From CAG-632 sp963626805 (GTDB lineage Bacteria > Bacillota > Clostridia > Lachnospirales > Lachnospiraceae): a stretch of 64,000 nucleotides of DNA. The position numbers were made by a program, and so were the translations under genes. The notes below the pieces were generated by a model that saw only the letters and a list, made by a program, of their open reading frames with translations, had not been told where the DNA came from and did not search any database. Below, piece after piece: positions 7,254 through 16,317 of this stretch (its first letter is position 1; each line of letters begins with the position of its first letter). The DNA lies in assembly GCA_963626805.1 (NCBI GenBank), contig CAVFXS010000046.1, positions 1-64,000 of the forward strand, written 5' to 3'.

Positions 7254-10200
7254 ATGTGCGGACCAATACAGAAAACAAAATCGAATGAAAAAATTGAAAT
7301 TAATACACAGGCACACAATCAAATGCAGGAAGACCAGCTTCAGGAGAATTTGACTGGGACTAATAATATGCAATTGCAGGCAGAGCAGAACATTGATATC
7401 AATCAGAATGCGGAGCTGCAGGAGGAAGAGTTCGAATACAAAGGCTATGTGATTAAAAAGCCGAGAAGTGCCGATGAACAGGCGGAGGAAAAGGCTGCTG
7501 TATTCCAGAAGACAGCAGTTACGGAACTGCGGGGCGAACTCTTTGACCTTGTATTTTCCGGACTTGACACGAGCCTGAGGCAAGATCGTGGGCTGCCGGG
7601 TGGCACGATGGAGTCGGCTGATTACATTTTTATGCAGGAGAGAAAGATTCAGACAAAGCTGGAACAGTCTGATCACCAGAACAGAAAGAATAAATATAAT
7701 AATGTAGCAGGCTTTGATCAGCACTCGGAGAAAAGCTGGAATAAGCAGGGAATGACCTTTAAAAAATTTATTTTCACGGACAAGTTACAGGAGACTCTGC
7801 GAAATGTAGATCTGACCGATGAGAAGAAAGTGAAGGCAGCCAGAGCACAGCTGAAAGAAGCAATGGAAAAGTGTGATGCGATCATGAATCCGGTCTATCA
7901 GCAGAAATCCGACCAGATATTTAAGCACTCCAGGGAAAACAAAGATGGTTACGAAGAAAAACTGAAAGCATACAATGCTGAGTTAAAAGAGGAAGCAGAT
8001 GCCCTGAATGCCCTGCTTGATGATACTTGTCTGAATCGACAGGAGGCAGAAGAGAAGGTATTGGGAGGCAGTGCACTTCTGTATGAAAAACACGAATCGA
8101 CAGAATATATCCTTCGAGATCGAGATAAGCTGACTGTGCCAAAGAAAGCCAAAGCAACAGAAAAGGTGAAGGAGTACCTGAGAGAAGAAGAGAAACTGAA
8201 GGAACAGTTAGCTCAGGAAGAAAAAAAAGTAGGAAAAGCCAGAAGCGAGAAACAAATAAAGAATATTCAGAAAAATATAAAAACTATTCAGACGAATCGA
8301 TTAAAGATCTGTGAACAGATTTTTACCTATAAATGGAATCCGGAGGAGATTCTCAAAAAGGCGAAGCAGAATCCTGAAAAAGTAACGATGGATAAAGATG
8401 GTAATGCAGTCGAAGGAGAACGTACAACTGCTACTGCAAAGGAGATGTTGGATTTTGCAAAAGCTATCAGAAACAGTATGCTTAACCAACTCGTTGACTA
8501 TTGTACTAAAAAATTTGGACTGTCTGAGGACGAGGAAGGTAAAGAGTCTCTGACTAATCAGTTGAGGACACAGCTGATTGAAAAGGATGGGTTTGCAAAG
8601 ATTGATATCTTCGATGCAACACTGAAAACAGAAGATGGCGGCTACATGACGGCAAAATGGGATATCTCTTGTTTTACACAGTCTCCGGCTGTGCAACAGA
8701 TGCAGTCCTTATGTGATTATGCAGAAAAATATGGGACATTGTTAAATGAAAAACCGTTCCATGAACTGGCTATTTATCGTATTGACATGTTAGGCGAGCA
8801 GTTGAAACGCGGAATCACTATGATGGAAGGCAGCTTTCAGAATATTGACAAGGAGTTTGATGAAATTCTGAAGAAGAATTCCATTGAGGCAGAATCAGCA
8901 CAGGAAGATCCGATTGAGAAGACACATGACAAGATGGTAGAAGTGCTGAAACATAAATTGGAAACGCCAAAATACACGATGACGAATTCTAAGCTGTATG
9001 CGTTTTATCGAGGATTTATCAGTACTCTTCGTGATTCCGTCATCAACAAGGGCTATGGTTATGCAAATATCGAGGGAGATGTCATACGCCAGAATGACAT
9101 TAGCCTGAACATTGTTCCGGAACAGATCAAGAAGCTGAATGCGGCGTATAAAACTATCAACAGAATGATAGAAGGAGTAATTGCTGATTATGCAGAGAAG
9201 AAAGGGCTCGACCATGAGGAGAATCCGGAGGGCGGAGCTACTGTCACTAAGAAGTTCAGCGTGGAAGATATTGCAAAAGGTGGAGCTGCATGGGATGAAC
9301 TGAAGAATGAACCGCTGTGGAGTCTCTATCATGGGGTATATGTATGTATCCGAGATGCGGTAAATGAGATCAATCATTACAAAGATGATGTTGAAGAATA
9401 TGGAATCAAGAAGGATGCCCAGGTCGGAGAGTATTATGCCAATGTAAAAGATGTCTATCAGATGCTTAAAGACTGCGATACCAATCTTGAAAATTCAGCC
9501 ATGAGCGGAGACATTGCCAAGACCTATAAGGAAGTGATGGAGTTGCAGCAGGAGTTGACAGCTCTCCGGGAAGATGAGTTGAATCAGGAGGGTGTCCTGC
9601 AAGCTGGCAGAAAGCATACGGAAGCGGAGATGATCGCAAAGGGCAGAAGAATCTATATTGCCCTGGCAAAGTGCAATGCACTCAGCGATAATCTGGCATT
9701 GAGACGAGATTTTATTGATAATATACAGGGAAGAAATATCTTTAAAATGGTTAACTCATTAAAAATGGGTATCTACAGCCGACTGGCACATGAGAAAAAA
9801 GAAGAACTGGCCTGCTATGAAGGCAGCCTTCTGAGAAAAGAGATGAGTGTCCTCATGAATGAAGGCATGAACAAGAAGGATGTGACTGTCCGGGAGCAGG
9901 TTATGGAGATGGTAGATACTTATTCCCAGCTCAAGGATAAAATGGATATTTATCTGAAACGGTATGCGGATATAAAGGAAAGCTGCTACTATGTGAAGAA
10001 TCTGGAATTAAGTCAGGAATCCTTCAACAGACAGATCAAGGAACTCTCCGGTAAAGTGACTGTATCCCTGTGTGACGAAGTGACGAAGGAGATGGAACTG
10101 GATAAGAAGCTTCAGCTGGAGCATTTTAACGAGAATAATGGGAAACGCCTGAAAGAGATGGCAGCAAAAACTGATAAAATGGGCAATTCCCTGAATGCCC

Positions 10201-13200
10201 AGGAGACGGAAGATTGGCTGAACATGGTCTTTGATATGTATGTGGCGTCTGAAAGCTTTGCAAAGGCGGGTATGAATGCAGATGCGATTATGAATAAGAT
10301 GAATTATCCGAGTATACGTGATAAGGAAGGAAATTATGTGAGCCCGGACAAATGGTTCTTTTCTAGGGGCGACAAGAAAACAAAAAAAGAATGGTGTAAG
10401 AAAAAAGTATCAGAACTTCGCAGTCTGTACAATGAGATGTCAGAGAAGTTTGCCCAGAAGACCGGAAATGCAGATAAATTTTTCCGCGATCATGATGAAA
10501 AATTCTCCTATATTGATCATTTGATAAATCAGACGAAATTAGGAACACAGCTAAAGATCATGTGGGAAATGGAGTTTGGTGAATTTCTTCAGGCCGATCC
10601 GGAGGATAAGGAATTCCTGAATGCATATTGGGAGAGGGCAGAGCAATTTAATCCTCATCATGCAAAGAAACTGGGAATGGAACCAGAGAATCGGGAACTT
10701 CTGGAAAAACAGGCTGTTGATGCTTATCGCGAATTGAAGAAGAGTACAAACCTGGAAACTAAATACGACAGAGCCAGTGCAAGATTTCAGGAGAAGAAGG
10801 GAACCAAGATACGGGATGCTCTTAACAGATTGAAGAAGGCCAATGGACTGATTACCCAGAATTCAAGCTTTTTCGAGAATGTCATGACGGCAGCCACACA
10901 GTTGGAAACCCTGGAAAATAATCCGAATGTGGATTATGCGGTTCTGAAAAAAGAATATCAGAAGGTCATGGATGCGGCGAATGAATATATCAAAGCAAGA
11001 GACAACTGGCGGAATGCATGGTCAGATAATGGAAAAGAGCGTCTGGCAGCAGTGAAAGAATTTAAGGAGGCTGTCGGTTCTACCAGTAAGGACCTGGAAG
11101 ATATCTTAGCGGCATCTTATACGGCTCTAGAAAATACGAAAAAGCAGGTGACAGAGAAATCTACAAAATTAAGAGAATTTCGCGAGAAAATGGCGGCCAA
11201 CAAGGGTGTATCCGCACAGGATTATCTGATCGAATTCCGGCAGACTTTCAAGGAGGAACTGGAGAATTTCGATAACGAAACCATAACTGGCATTAATGCC
11301 GGTGTTGATTATATGGCAGACTTGATGGCAGAGGATATGAAGCTTCACAGACAAGGTGCTAACTGGATTCTGGAGCAGACGGAAGAAATCAGGAAAGAAT
11401 GCTTTGAAAAGGATCATGGAAGCCTGTCTATGGAAGAACAATATAAGCTTTGGGCGAAATGCTATGGTTTCTATCTGAAATATAAGGATCAGTGTCCGAA
11501 AGAAGCGAAGAAGACTTTGGAATCTCTGGAGATACTCAGTAGGGATTATGTAAATGAGGCAGACAGTAAAGAGCTTATGACTGCGATCATAAAAGATCAG
11601 GAAATAGCAAAGAAGTGTGCGGCCGGAACGATTAATGACGAATTTACGATGCTGCATCTGAAGTGGAAGTATCAGAAATTCCTGAAGGGTGTGGACGGAA
11701 ACCTTGGGTTCTTCATCGAAGGATATGAGCAGTTCCGTAAAAGCATGGATGAAGTCAGTAAAAAGGCAGGCAAAAAGATTACGGGACAGTCTGGTACGAA
11801 GCTTCTGGCTCAAGCACGTATGGAACTGGATGTAAAACTTCAGGAAACTAGAGACGAACTGGCAAAAAACAACTTTACAGATGCAAAAACCGGAAGTCAG
11901 GTGTTGGGAAAACTCCGTGACTGCCTTACAGAACTTACATTTTTTGAGGAAACCTTTGGACATCTTCGGAAAGCGAAAGCCTATGATCAAAAAGAGAACA
12001 GCTATCAGGAAAGGAAGGAATATAATACAAGTATCCTGAATTATTATCAGACCCAGAAGGAAAGTCTTGAAGCAATTCTTGCAAGCTATGCGGTCAGGGA
12101 TATCGTGGTATCGGATATGAATCTTTCCTTTGAAAAGGATCTGAAGAGAAGGCAGGATAAGAAGGCATATGGAACGATTTCTAATGTTAAACTGTCGGAT
12201 GAAAGACTGAAAGATATTAATAATCTTGCACCTCTGGAAGAGGGAAGTGATATAACATATAGCCAGTATATAAAATTCATCGTCACTACAGAAACAGAGA
12301 GAAAACAGCTGGGTGATTTAAAAGAGATGGCGCAGATTGAGCCGGAGATGGCGGAAGAAGTGCAGAAGCAGACAGAAGTCAAAAAGCGGTTTGAACAGTA
12401 TTTGAAGACACAGAAGGACATGGAGCCGAGACACAGCGAAAGATTGTGCATTGCCTTGCAGAATAGAGCACAGGAATGCGTGAATGCACTTGAAAAGAAA
12501 CTGTTAAACATTCAGAAGGAGCATCTTGGAAGTAATGAGGAACAGCTGATAGGCTATATCTGCAGTTTGAGCAAACGTTATGATGAGGCTAGGATCCTTG
12601 TGGATCTTGCAAATAAGTGGGCAAAAATGAATGAAAATGTGAATATCAACAATTCAAGCTTTGCCAGACTGGTAAAACTTATCAACTACATTGACAGGGA
12701 AGCTTCCAAGGCAAAGAAGCAGAGAGGTTTTGAAAAGATTGCCGAAAGCATGAAGGCTCAGGCAGGAGATCTGAAGATGGAAGACGCCAGAATGCATTAT
12801 TCTACGCAGGAAATCACGAAGAGAAGAGATGAAAACTTTGCCATCAGTTTACGAAACCTTGGCGAGTTGAAGTTTACATCTCTTAACGACATGAGAGTCA
12901 ATGAGAAAGTAAAAGCAGAGAGAATGCGTTATTCTGTTGAAAGTTATGACAAGATGAAGGTGAAGAAGAATAGTGTGTTCAAGCTGTTTGGGTTCAGACT
13001 CTGGGGACAGGAATTATTTTCTATGGATGATTTTATTACCCGTCTGGAACAGTATGCCTTTGAGTATGAGCATAGCTGGGAGATGGAGAAGAAAAGAGCA
13101 AACATGGGACAAAACGCTGTTCACGAGTGCCCACTAAATGTGGTAGTGCGAGACCTGAAGCTGCTCAAGGAACTTGCTAAGCGGCTGTCAAATCCGGATA

Positions 13201-14279
13201 AGCTGGATGAAAAGGAAATCGCAGAGATTCCTGTGCAGTTTAAGAAACTGATGGGAAGTCTTGACAGAAAATTCAATGATGCCTGTCGTGAGGTCATTGG
13301 TTATCCGACGAATGATGTGCTCAGAGAAGAAGAAAAAACCGGAAAAATATTCTTTAAGGAAACCGGAGAAGAGTATACGTCAGAATATCGTAAACATCTG
13401 GAAGAGGAAGAGAAGAAGCTGAAGAAAGGCTGGGGTCAGCTATATGGAGTACTTCGAGGGATTCCAACGCAGGTAGACCAGTATTTGGATCGGCGTCCGA
13501 GCGTGAAGAAGAAGGAACTGAACAGTGATCTGCGAGACAATCACAGGCTATTTATCAGGCAGATGAGTATACTGAAGGCTTCCATAGATAGCAATGAGGC
13601 GGAAGATGTACAGGATAAGAAGTTTTTTGAAGCACTTAGACTTTCCAGACTGGGAGAGAATCCATATGCAGAGTCTGCGATGGAACATAATGTCAATATG
13701 GAGTGTGCACTCTATAGTCAGTATCTATCCTCTCTGGCAGAGAGCAAATGCTTTAAGCGTTCACAGGATACGATGAAAAAACTGAAGGAGATGACGCCGG
13801 AAGCTCGGCAGGAGAATGCAGGGAATGTTTATAATGATTTCATGAAATACCTGACCAGATTTTACCTCTCATCCGGTATCTCTGAGACGTTCTTTAAGAG
13901 CATGAAGGAACACATGGATGTACAGATGAAGTTCTATAGAAAGAAATCCATGGATCCACAGGAACTGAGAGAGTTCCAGTATGATGTATTGAAAGAAATG
14001 GTGCAGGAGATCGAAATACCGCAAGAAGTTCCAGGCGATTCTCTTATTGCACTGAAAAAAGAAATGGCAGAAATGGACAGGGACGTGCTGAATGCATCAG
14101 GAAGTCTTATGATCCGTTGCTTGAACATGATGTATCTGGGAGACAAGGCTGAGAAGCTCAAACTTGATAGTGAAGAATTCTTAAGAGCAGCGGAGTACTT
14201 AAACAGCAGTAGCTTGTGGAGATTTATTCTCAGGATGTACAGACGAATCACGACCTATTGGAAAGCCAGAAATGCATAG
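7254..14279 (+). CDS. Giant coiled-coil protein, 2341 aa, family not recognised
   Basis: One uninterrupted frame of 2341 codons starts 17 bases after the TAG that ends the hydrolase extension, behind AAAGGATAAATAG. The product begins MCGPIQKTKSNEKI, has a Q/N/E-rich first 60 residues, and then long stretches of helix-forming, strongly charged sequence (Lys, Glu, Asp, Gln) interrupted by short folded-looking parts, for example VFSGLDTSLRQDRGLPGG, KLFGFRLWGQELFSMDDF and a basic C-terminus (LWRFILRMYRRITTYWKAR). I found no Walker motif, protease, nuclease or ADP-ribosylating signature, no signal peptide and no clear membrane span. No internal tandem repeat was evident by eye. Size and architecture suggest a scaffold or a large effector/toxin-like protein; function is not assigned. 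It shares an operon with the acetyltransferase and hydrolase and is closed by a terminator. Confidence 0.85.
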   Translation: MCGPIQKTKSNEKIEINTQAHNQMQEDQLQENLTGTNNMQLQAEQNIDINQNAELQEEEFEYKGYVIKKPRSADEQAEEKAAVFQKTAVTELRGELFDLVFSGLDTSLRQDRGLPGGTMESADYIFMQERKIQTKLEQSDHQNRKNKYNNVAGFDQHSEKSWNKQGMTFKKFIFTDKLQETLRNVDLTDEKKVKAARAQLKEAMEKCDAIMNPVYQQKSDQIFKHSRENKDGYEEKLKAYNAELKEEADALNALLDDTCLNRQEAEEKVLGGSALLYEKHESTEYILRDRDKLTVPKKAKATEKVKEYLREEEKLKEQLAQEEKKVGKARSEKQIKNIQKNIKTIQTNRLKICEQIFTYKWNPEEILKKAKQNPEKVTMDKDGNAVEGERTTATAKEMLDFAKAIRNSMLNQLVDYCTKKFGLSEDEEGKESLTNQLRTQLIEKDGFAKIDIFDATLKTEDGGYMTAKWDISCFTQSPAVQQMQSLCDYAEKYGTLLNEKPFHELAIYRIDMLGEQLKRGITMMEGSFQNIDKEFDEILKKNSIEAESAQEDPIEKTHDKMVEVLKHKLETPKYTMTNSKLYAFYRGFISTLRDSVINKGYGYANIEGDVIRQNDISLNIVPEQIKKLNAAYKTINRMIEGVIADYAEKKGLDHEENPEGGATVTKKFSVEDIAKGGAAWDELKNEPLWSLYHGVYVCIRDAVNEINHYKDDVEEYGIKKDAQVGEYYANVKDVYQMLKDCDTNLENSAMSGDIAKTYKEVMELQQELTALREDELNQEGVLQAGRKHTEAEMIAKGRRIYIALAKCNALSDNLALRRDFIDNIQGRNIFKMVNSLKMGIYSRLAHEKKEELACYEGSLLRKEMSVLMNEGMNKKDVTVREQVMEMVDTYSQLKDKMDIYLKRYADIKESCYYVKNLELSQESFNRQIKELSGKVTVSLCDEVTKEMELDKKLQLEHFNENNGKRLKEMAAKTDKMGNSLNAQETEDWLNMVFDMYVASESFAKAGMNADAIMNKMNYPSIRDKEGNYVSPDKWFFSRGDKKTKKEWCKKKVSELRSLYNEMSEKFAQKTGNADKFFRDHDEKFSYIDHLINQTKLGTQLKIMWEMEFGEFLQADPEDKEFLNAYWERAEQFNPHHAKKLGMEPENRELLEKQAVDAYRELKKSTNLETKYDRASARFQEKKGTKIRDALNRLKKANGLITQNSSFFENVMTAATQLETLENNPNVDYAVLKKEYQKVMDAANEYIKARDNWRNAWSDNGKERLAAVKEFKEAVGSTSKDLEDILAASYTALENTKKQVTEKSTKLREFREKMAANKGVSAQDYLIEFRQTFKEELENFDNETITGINAGVDYMADLMAEDMKLHRQGANWILEQTEEIRKECFEKDHGSLSMEEQYKLWAKCYGFYLKYKDQCPKEAKKTLESLEILSRDYVNEADSKELMTAIIKDQEIAKKCAAGTINDEFTMLHLKWKYQKFLKGVDGNLGFFIEGYEQFRKSMDEVSKKAGKKITGQSGTKLLAQARMELDVKLQETRDELAKNNFTDAKTGSQVLGKLRDCLTELTFFEETFGHLRKAKAYDQKENSYQERKEYNTSILNYYQTQKESLEAILASYAVRDIVVSDMNLSFEKDLKRRQDKKAYGTISNVKLSDERLKDINNLAPLEEGSDITYSQYIKFIVTTETERKQLGDLKEMAQIEPEMAEEVQKQTEVKKRFEQYLKTQKDMEPRHSERLCIALQNRAQECVNALEKKLLNIQKEHLGSNEEQLIGYICSLSKRYDEARILVDLANKWAKMNENVNINNSSFARLVKLINYIDREASKAKKQRGFEKIAESMKAQAGDLKMEDARMHYSTQEITKRRDENFAISLRNLGELKFTSLNDMRVNEKVKAERMRYSVESYDKMKVKKNSVFKLFGFRLWGQELFSMDDFITRLEQYAFEYEHSWEMEKKRANMGQNAVHECPLNVVVRDLKLLKELAKRLSNPDKLDEKEIAEIPVQFKKLMGSLDRKFNDACREVIGYPTNDVLREEEKTGKIFFKETGEEYTSEYRKHLEEEEKKLKKGWGQLYGVLRGIPTQVDQYLDRRPSVKKKELNSDLRDNHRLFIRQMSILKASIDSNEAEDVQDKKFFEALRLSRLGENPYAESAMEHNVNMECALYSQYLSSLAESKCFKRSQDTMKKLKEMTPEARQENAGNVYNDFMKYLTRFYLSSGISETFFKSMKEHMDVQMKFYRKKSMDPQELREFQYDVLKEMVQEIEIPQEVPGDSLIALKKEMAEMDRDVLNASGSLMIRCLNMMYLGDKAEKLKLDSEEFLRAAEYLNSSSLWRFILRMYRRITTYWKARNA

Positions 14280-14321
14280 ATTCAGGTGAAGAGGTGCAGG
14301 GTGCTACGTTAGCAGATGATG

Positions 14322-14355
14322 AGCCGGAGATTAGAAAGTTTCTCCGGCTTATTTC
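14322..14355 (+). terminator. Terminator of the GNAT-hydrolase-giant operon
   Basis: A perfect 9-bp stem, AGCCGGAGA (14322-14330) with TCTCCGGCT (14341-14349), is followed by TATTT. The right arm touches the stop codon of the convergent gene at 14349, so it may act in both directions. Confidence 0.75.
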
Positions 14356-14564
14356 CTGTTATTCAGAGAGGCAATGTAATCAAGATCTTTTGGATCGCAT
14401 ACATCATCCCTCTTTACGGTGACGTGTAGAAGCTGAGGGTTAAAATCCAGAAAACTTCCCTTGCTGTCTCCGTGATCATTGGAATGTTTTACCAGAATGC
14501 CGACCAGCATAAATGCGAAGCCGAATCCCAGTAGATTGCCTAAAATAAATGCACCGAATCCCAT
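14349..14564 (-). CDS. Small membrane protein, 71 aa
   Basis: ATG at 14564 follows AGGAGGGG, which lies in the last codons of the upstream zinc-ribbon gene (its TAA is one base away). Residues 2-25 (GFGAFILGNLLGFGFAFMLVGILV) form one glycine-rich membrane segment; the remainder is a soluble tail of about 45 residues (SFLDFNPQLLHVTVKRDDVCDPKDLDYI). Tight translational coupling suggests it works with the zinc-ribbon membrane protein. The family is not recognised. Confidence 0.75.
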   Translation of the reverse strand: MGFGAFILGNLLGFGFAFMLVGILVKHSNDHGDSKGSFLDFNPQLLHVTVKRDDVCDPKDLDYIASLNNRK

Positions 14565-14565
14565 A

Positions 14566-15699
14566 TTATATCCCCTCCTGTCGATCTTTTACATATGAAT
14601 CTGTGGTTTTGCTTTCTGTCAATTCCACGCTCTTCTTTACTCTATGGAACTTAGCACTACCGATACCAACGAAGATGCCGGTAATAACAAGGATATTAAA
14701 AACAAATTTTCCCGGAGAATCGATCATATCCATAAGGAAAAGTCCATAAATAATTAAAAAGGAAAAAAATGAGACTGTCAATCCCATTAAAATAAAGCAG
14801 ACAGATACCTTTGATTTATTATAGGGAATACCGCCGACAACCTTTCCGGTCTGTCCATTTACTAATATGGTATATGGCTTCTGCTGGTAACGGAAGGTCA
14901 GAAACCAGGCCGGTAGCATAGCATAGTCAGTCCTCAGAATCTGACGCTCAGGAGCATTCTGAACAATGGTTACGTTACTGGCATGTACAGTATCCTTGAT
15001 TGCGGAATTAAACAGATCCTCTGCACGGGAGATTGCAAGTGTATGTAGCTGCTCTGCCGGTACATCATAGCGGTCCGCATAGAATCCAGACAGATAACCG
15101 ACGTCGAATGGCTGAAGGGCATGGGTATCATATGGCTCCAGTCGTTGCGAAGATTCATCTGCTAATTTTCCGGATGCATCCAGTGTCAGCTGTTTAAAGG
15201 TACAATCAGCTTCCCGGTAGAAGAAGACGTCATGCTCATTATCACCGGAGCCTTTTGTTCCACGCAGATAGACCTTATCTTCATAGTGAATGTCAAATAA
15301 CCAGTATGGGATATAGATTCCCCGTACCCGTTCTACATCAAAGTTCTTAATCTCGTTGGAAATAAAAAATCCTTTTTTTAGCTTCTGGCGGATTGCAATA
15401 ACAGCCTGATCCTTTGTGACGGAGAAAGGAAGGATATACTTCGGTTTGATTTCAGAGGAGACCCGGCTGAAAATGATGGTCGGCTGTCCACAGTAGGCAC
15501 AGAAGGTGGAAGACTCCACACCATTGATGGCAAGCTCTGCACCGCAGGCGGTACAGGTGTAAATGTTACATTCCATCGTGTCTTCCGGTTCCGGAGTCCG
15601 TTCTGCATCAAAAAGACTTCCACAGCTCGGACACTCCATTTTATTTTTGGCGGGATTATAGACCAGAGCTTTCCCGCAGTTCGCACAATATAGTATCAT
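14566..15699 (-). CDS. Zinc-ribbon membrane protein (377 aa)
   Basis: The start is ATG at 15699 (MILYCANCGKALVY) behind AAGGGAG; upstream in-frame sequence lacks a ribosome site. The N-terminus holds two zinc-ribbon knuckle pairs: CANCG...CPSCG within residues 5-25 and CTACG...CAYCG at about 47-70. A large soluble middle domain (IPYWLFDIHYEDKVYLRG, HALQPFDVGYLSGFYADRYDV, MLPAWFLTFRYQQKPYTILVNGQTG) leads into two membrane segments near 300-355. Proteins of this layout are common in Clostridia and are usually annotated only as TFIIB-type zinc-ribbon-containing proteins; the function is not known. It heads a two-gene unit with the 71-aa membrane protein. Confidence 0.8.
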   Translation of the reverse strand: MILYCANCGKALVYNPAKNKMECPSCGSLFDAERTPEPEDTMECNIYTCTACGAELAINGVESSTFCAYCGQPTIIFSRVSSEIKPKYILPFSVTKDQAVIAIRQKLKKGFFISNEIKNFDVERVRGIYIPYWLFDIHYEDKVYLRGTKGSGDNEHDVFFYREADCTFKQLTLDASGKLADESSQRLEPYDTHALQPFDVGYLSGFYADRYDVPAEQLHTLAISRAEDLFNSAIKDTVHASNVTIVQNAPERQILRTDYAMLPAWFLTFRYQQKPYTILVNGQTGKVVGGIPYNKSKVSVCFILMGLTVSFFSFLIIYGLFLMDMIDSPGKFVFNILVITGIFVGIGSAKFHRVKKSVELTESKTTDSYVKDRQEGI

Positions 15700-15736
15700 A
15701 ATAACTCCCTTTATCTGTAATGATAATTCTGTAAAA

Positions 15737-15765
15737 ATCTTAGCATAGACGGCTGGGTTTGTAAA
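15737..15765 (-). promoter_or_regulatory. Promoter for the zinc-ribbon gene
   Basis: On the minus strand TTTACA (15765-15760), 17-bp spacer, TAAGAT (15742-15737), 38 bases ahead of the start. Confidence 0.6.
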
Positions 15766-15813
15766 TTCATTCCGGGAGGAATTTTGCAGGAGCAGAGCTA
15801 CAATAAAAAGGAC

Positions 15814-15842
15814 TGTTAACACCGGAGCGTTCGGGGTATAAT
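15814..15842 (+). promoter_or_regulatory. Candidate promoter for the cupin gene
   Basis: A perfect TATAAT at 15837-15842 has only a weak -35 (TGTTAA, 15814-15819) at 17 bp. Confidence 0.5.
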
Positions 15843-15885
15843 ATACTGGTAATTTACAAACGCAAAGAAACAGGAGGCTGTAAAT

Positions 15886-16215
15886 ATGCAGGGTATGAAG
15901 AATATTAATAAGGCAGAGGTTATGGTACTGAAGGAGCAGGTTGCTTATCAGGAGGGACAGGTGGTCAGCAAAACACTGGCGCAGAATGAGGCATTAAGTG
16001 TGACTTTGTTTTCCTTTGATAAGGGCGAAGAGATCAGCACACATGCATCCGGCGGTGATGCGTTTGTAACCTGTCTGGATGGTGTCGGAGAGATTACGAT
16101 TGACGGTGTGAAGTATGAGTTAAAAGAAGGCGAGTCAATCGTAATGCCTGCAGGACATCCACACGCAGTATATGGAAAAGAGCAGTTTAAGATGCTGCTG
16201 GTTGTGGTATTTTAA
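15886..16215 (+). CDS. Small single-domain cupin protein (109 aa)
   Basis: The start follows CAGGAGGCTGTAAAT. The whole protein is one cupin barrel: the first motif is represented by FSFDKGEEISTHASGGDAFV (residues about 43-62) and the second by LKEGESIVMPAGHPHAVYG (78-96). The metal-ligand histidines are partly kept (H54 region, H91, H93), so a bound metal is plausible. Small cupins of this kind are of uncertain substrate; roles in sugar or small-molecule binding are common in the family. It is monocistronic by spacing, with the TetR operator region 40 bases downstream. Confidence 0.85.
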   Translation: MQGMKNINKAEVMVLKEQVAYQEGQVVSKTLAQNEALSVTLFSFDKGEEISTHASGGDAFVTCLDGVGEITIDGVKYELKEGESIVMPAGHPHAVYGKEQFKMLLVVVF

Positions 16216-16246
16216 GTTACAATCGTTTGCTAAAATAAGTTTCTGC

Positions 16247-16286
16247 TTGACAGGATAACGCTGTTATGCTACCATAACGGCGTTAT
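16247..16286 (+). promoter_or_regulatory. Promoter and double operator of the TetR gene
   Basis: A consensus -35 TTGACA (16247-16252) is followed by two copies of the palindrome ATAAC-N3-GTTAT at 16255-16267 and 16274-16286, centres 19 bp apart. They cover the spacer and -10 region, so binding would block transcription. The same palindrome occurs before the ABC genes at 17008-17020. Autoregulation by the TetR protein is the natural inference. Confidence 0.75.
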
Positions 16287-16317
16287 GTAGAAGCGATAGA
16301 TAGATTGAGGTAGAAAT

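Noticed and set aside
7254..7290. N-terminal Met-Cys-Gly of the giant protein as an Ntn-type amidotransferase catalytic Cys
   Set aside because: Class II amidotransferases also begin MCG, but none of the following family motifs appear and the next 60 residues are low-complexity Q/N/E sequence.
11169..11990. 273-codon open frame antisense to the giant gene (and similar antisense frames at 7044-7724 and 8895-9377)
   Set aside because: They lack ribosome sites, have Phe/Leu/Ile/Cys-biased composition typical of antisense to Lys/Glu-rich genes, and the sense gene is clearly coding.
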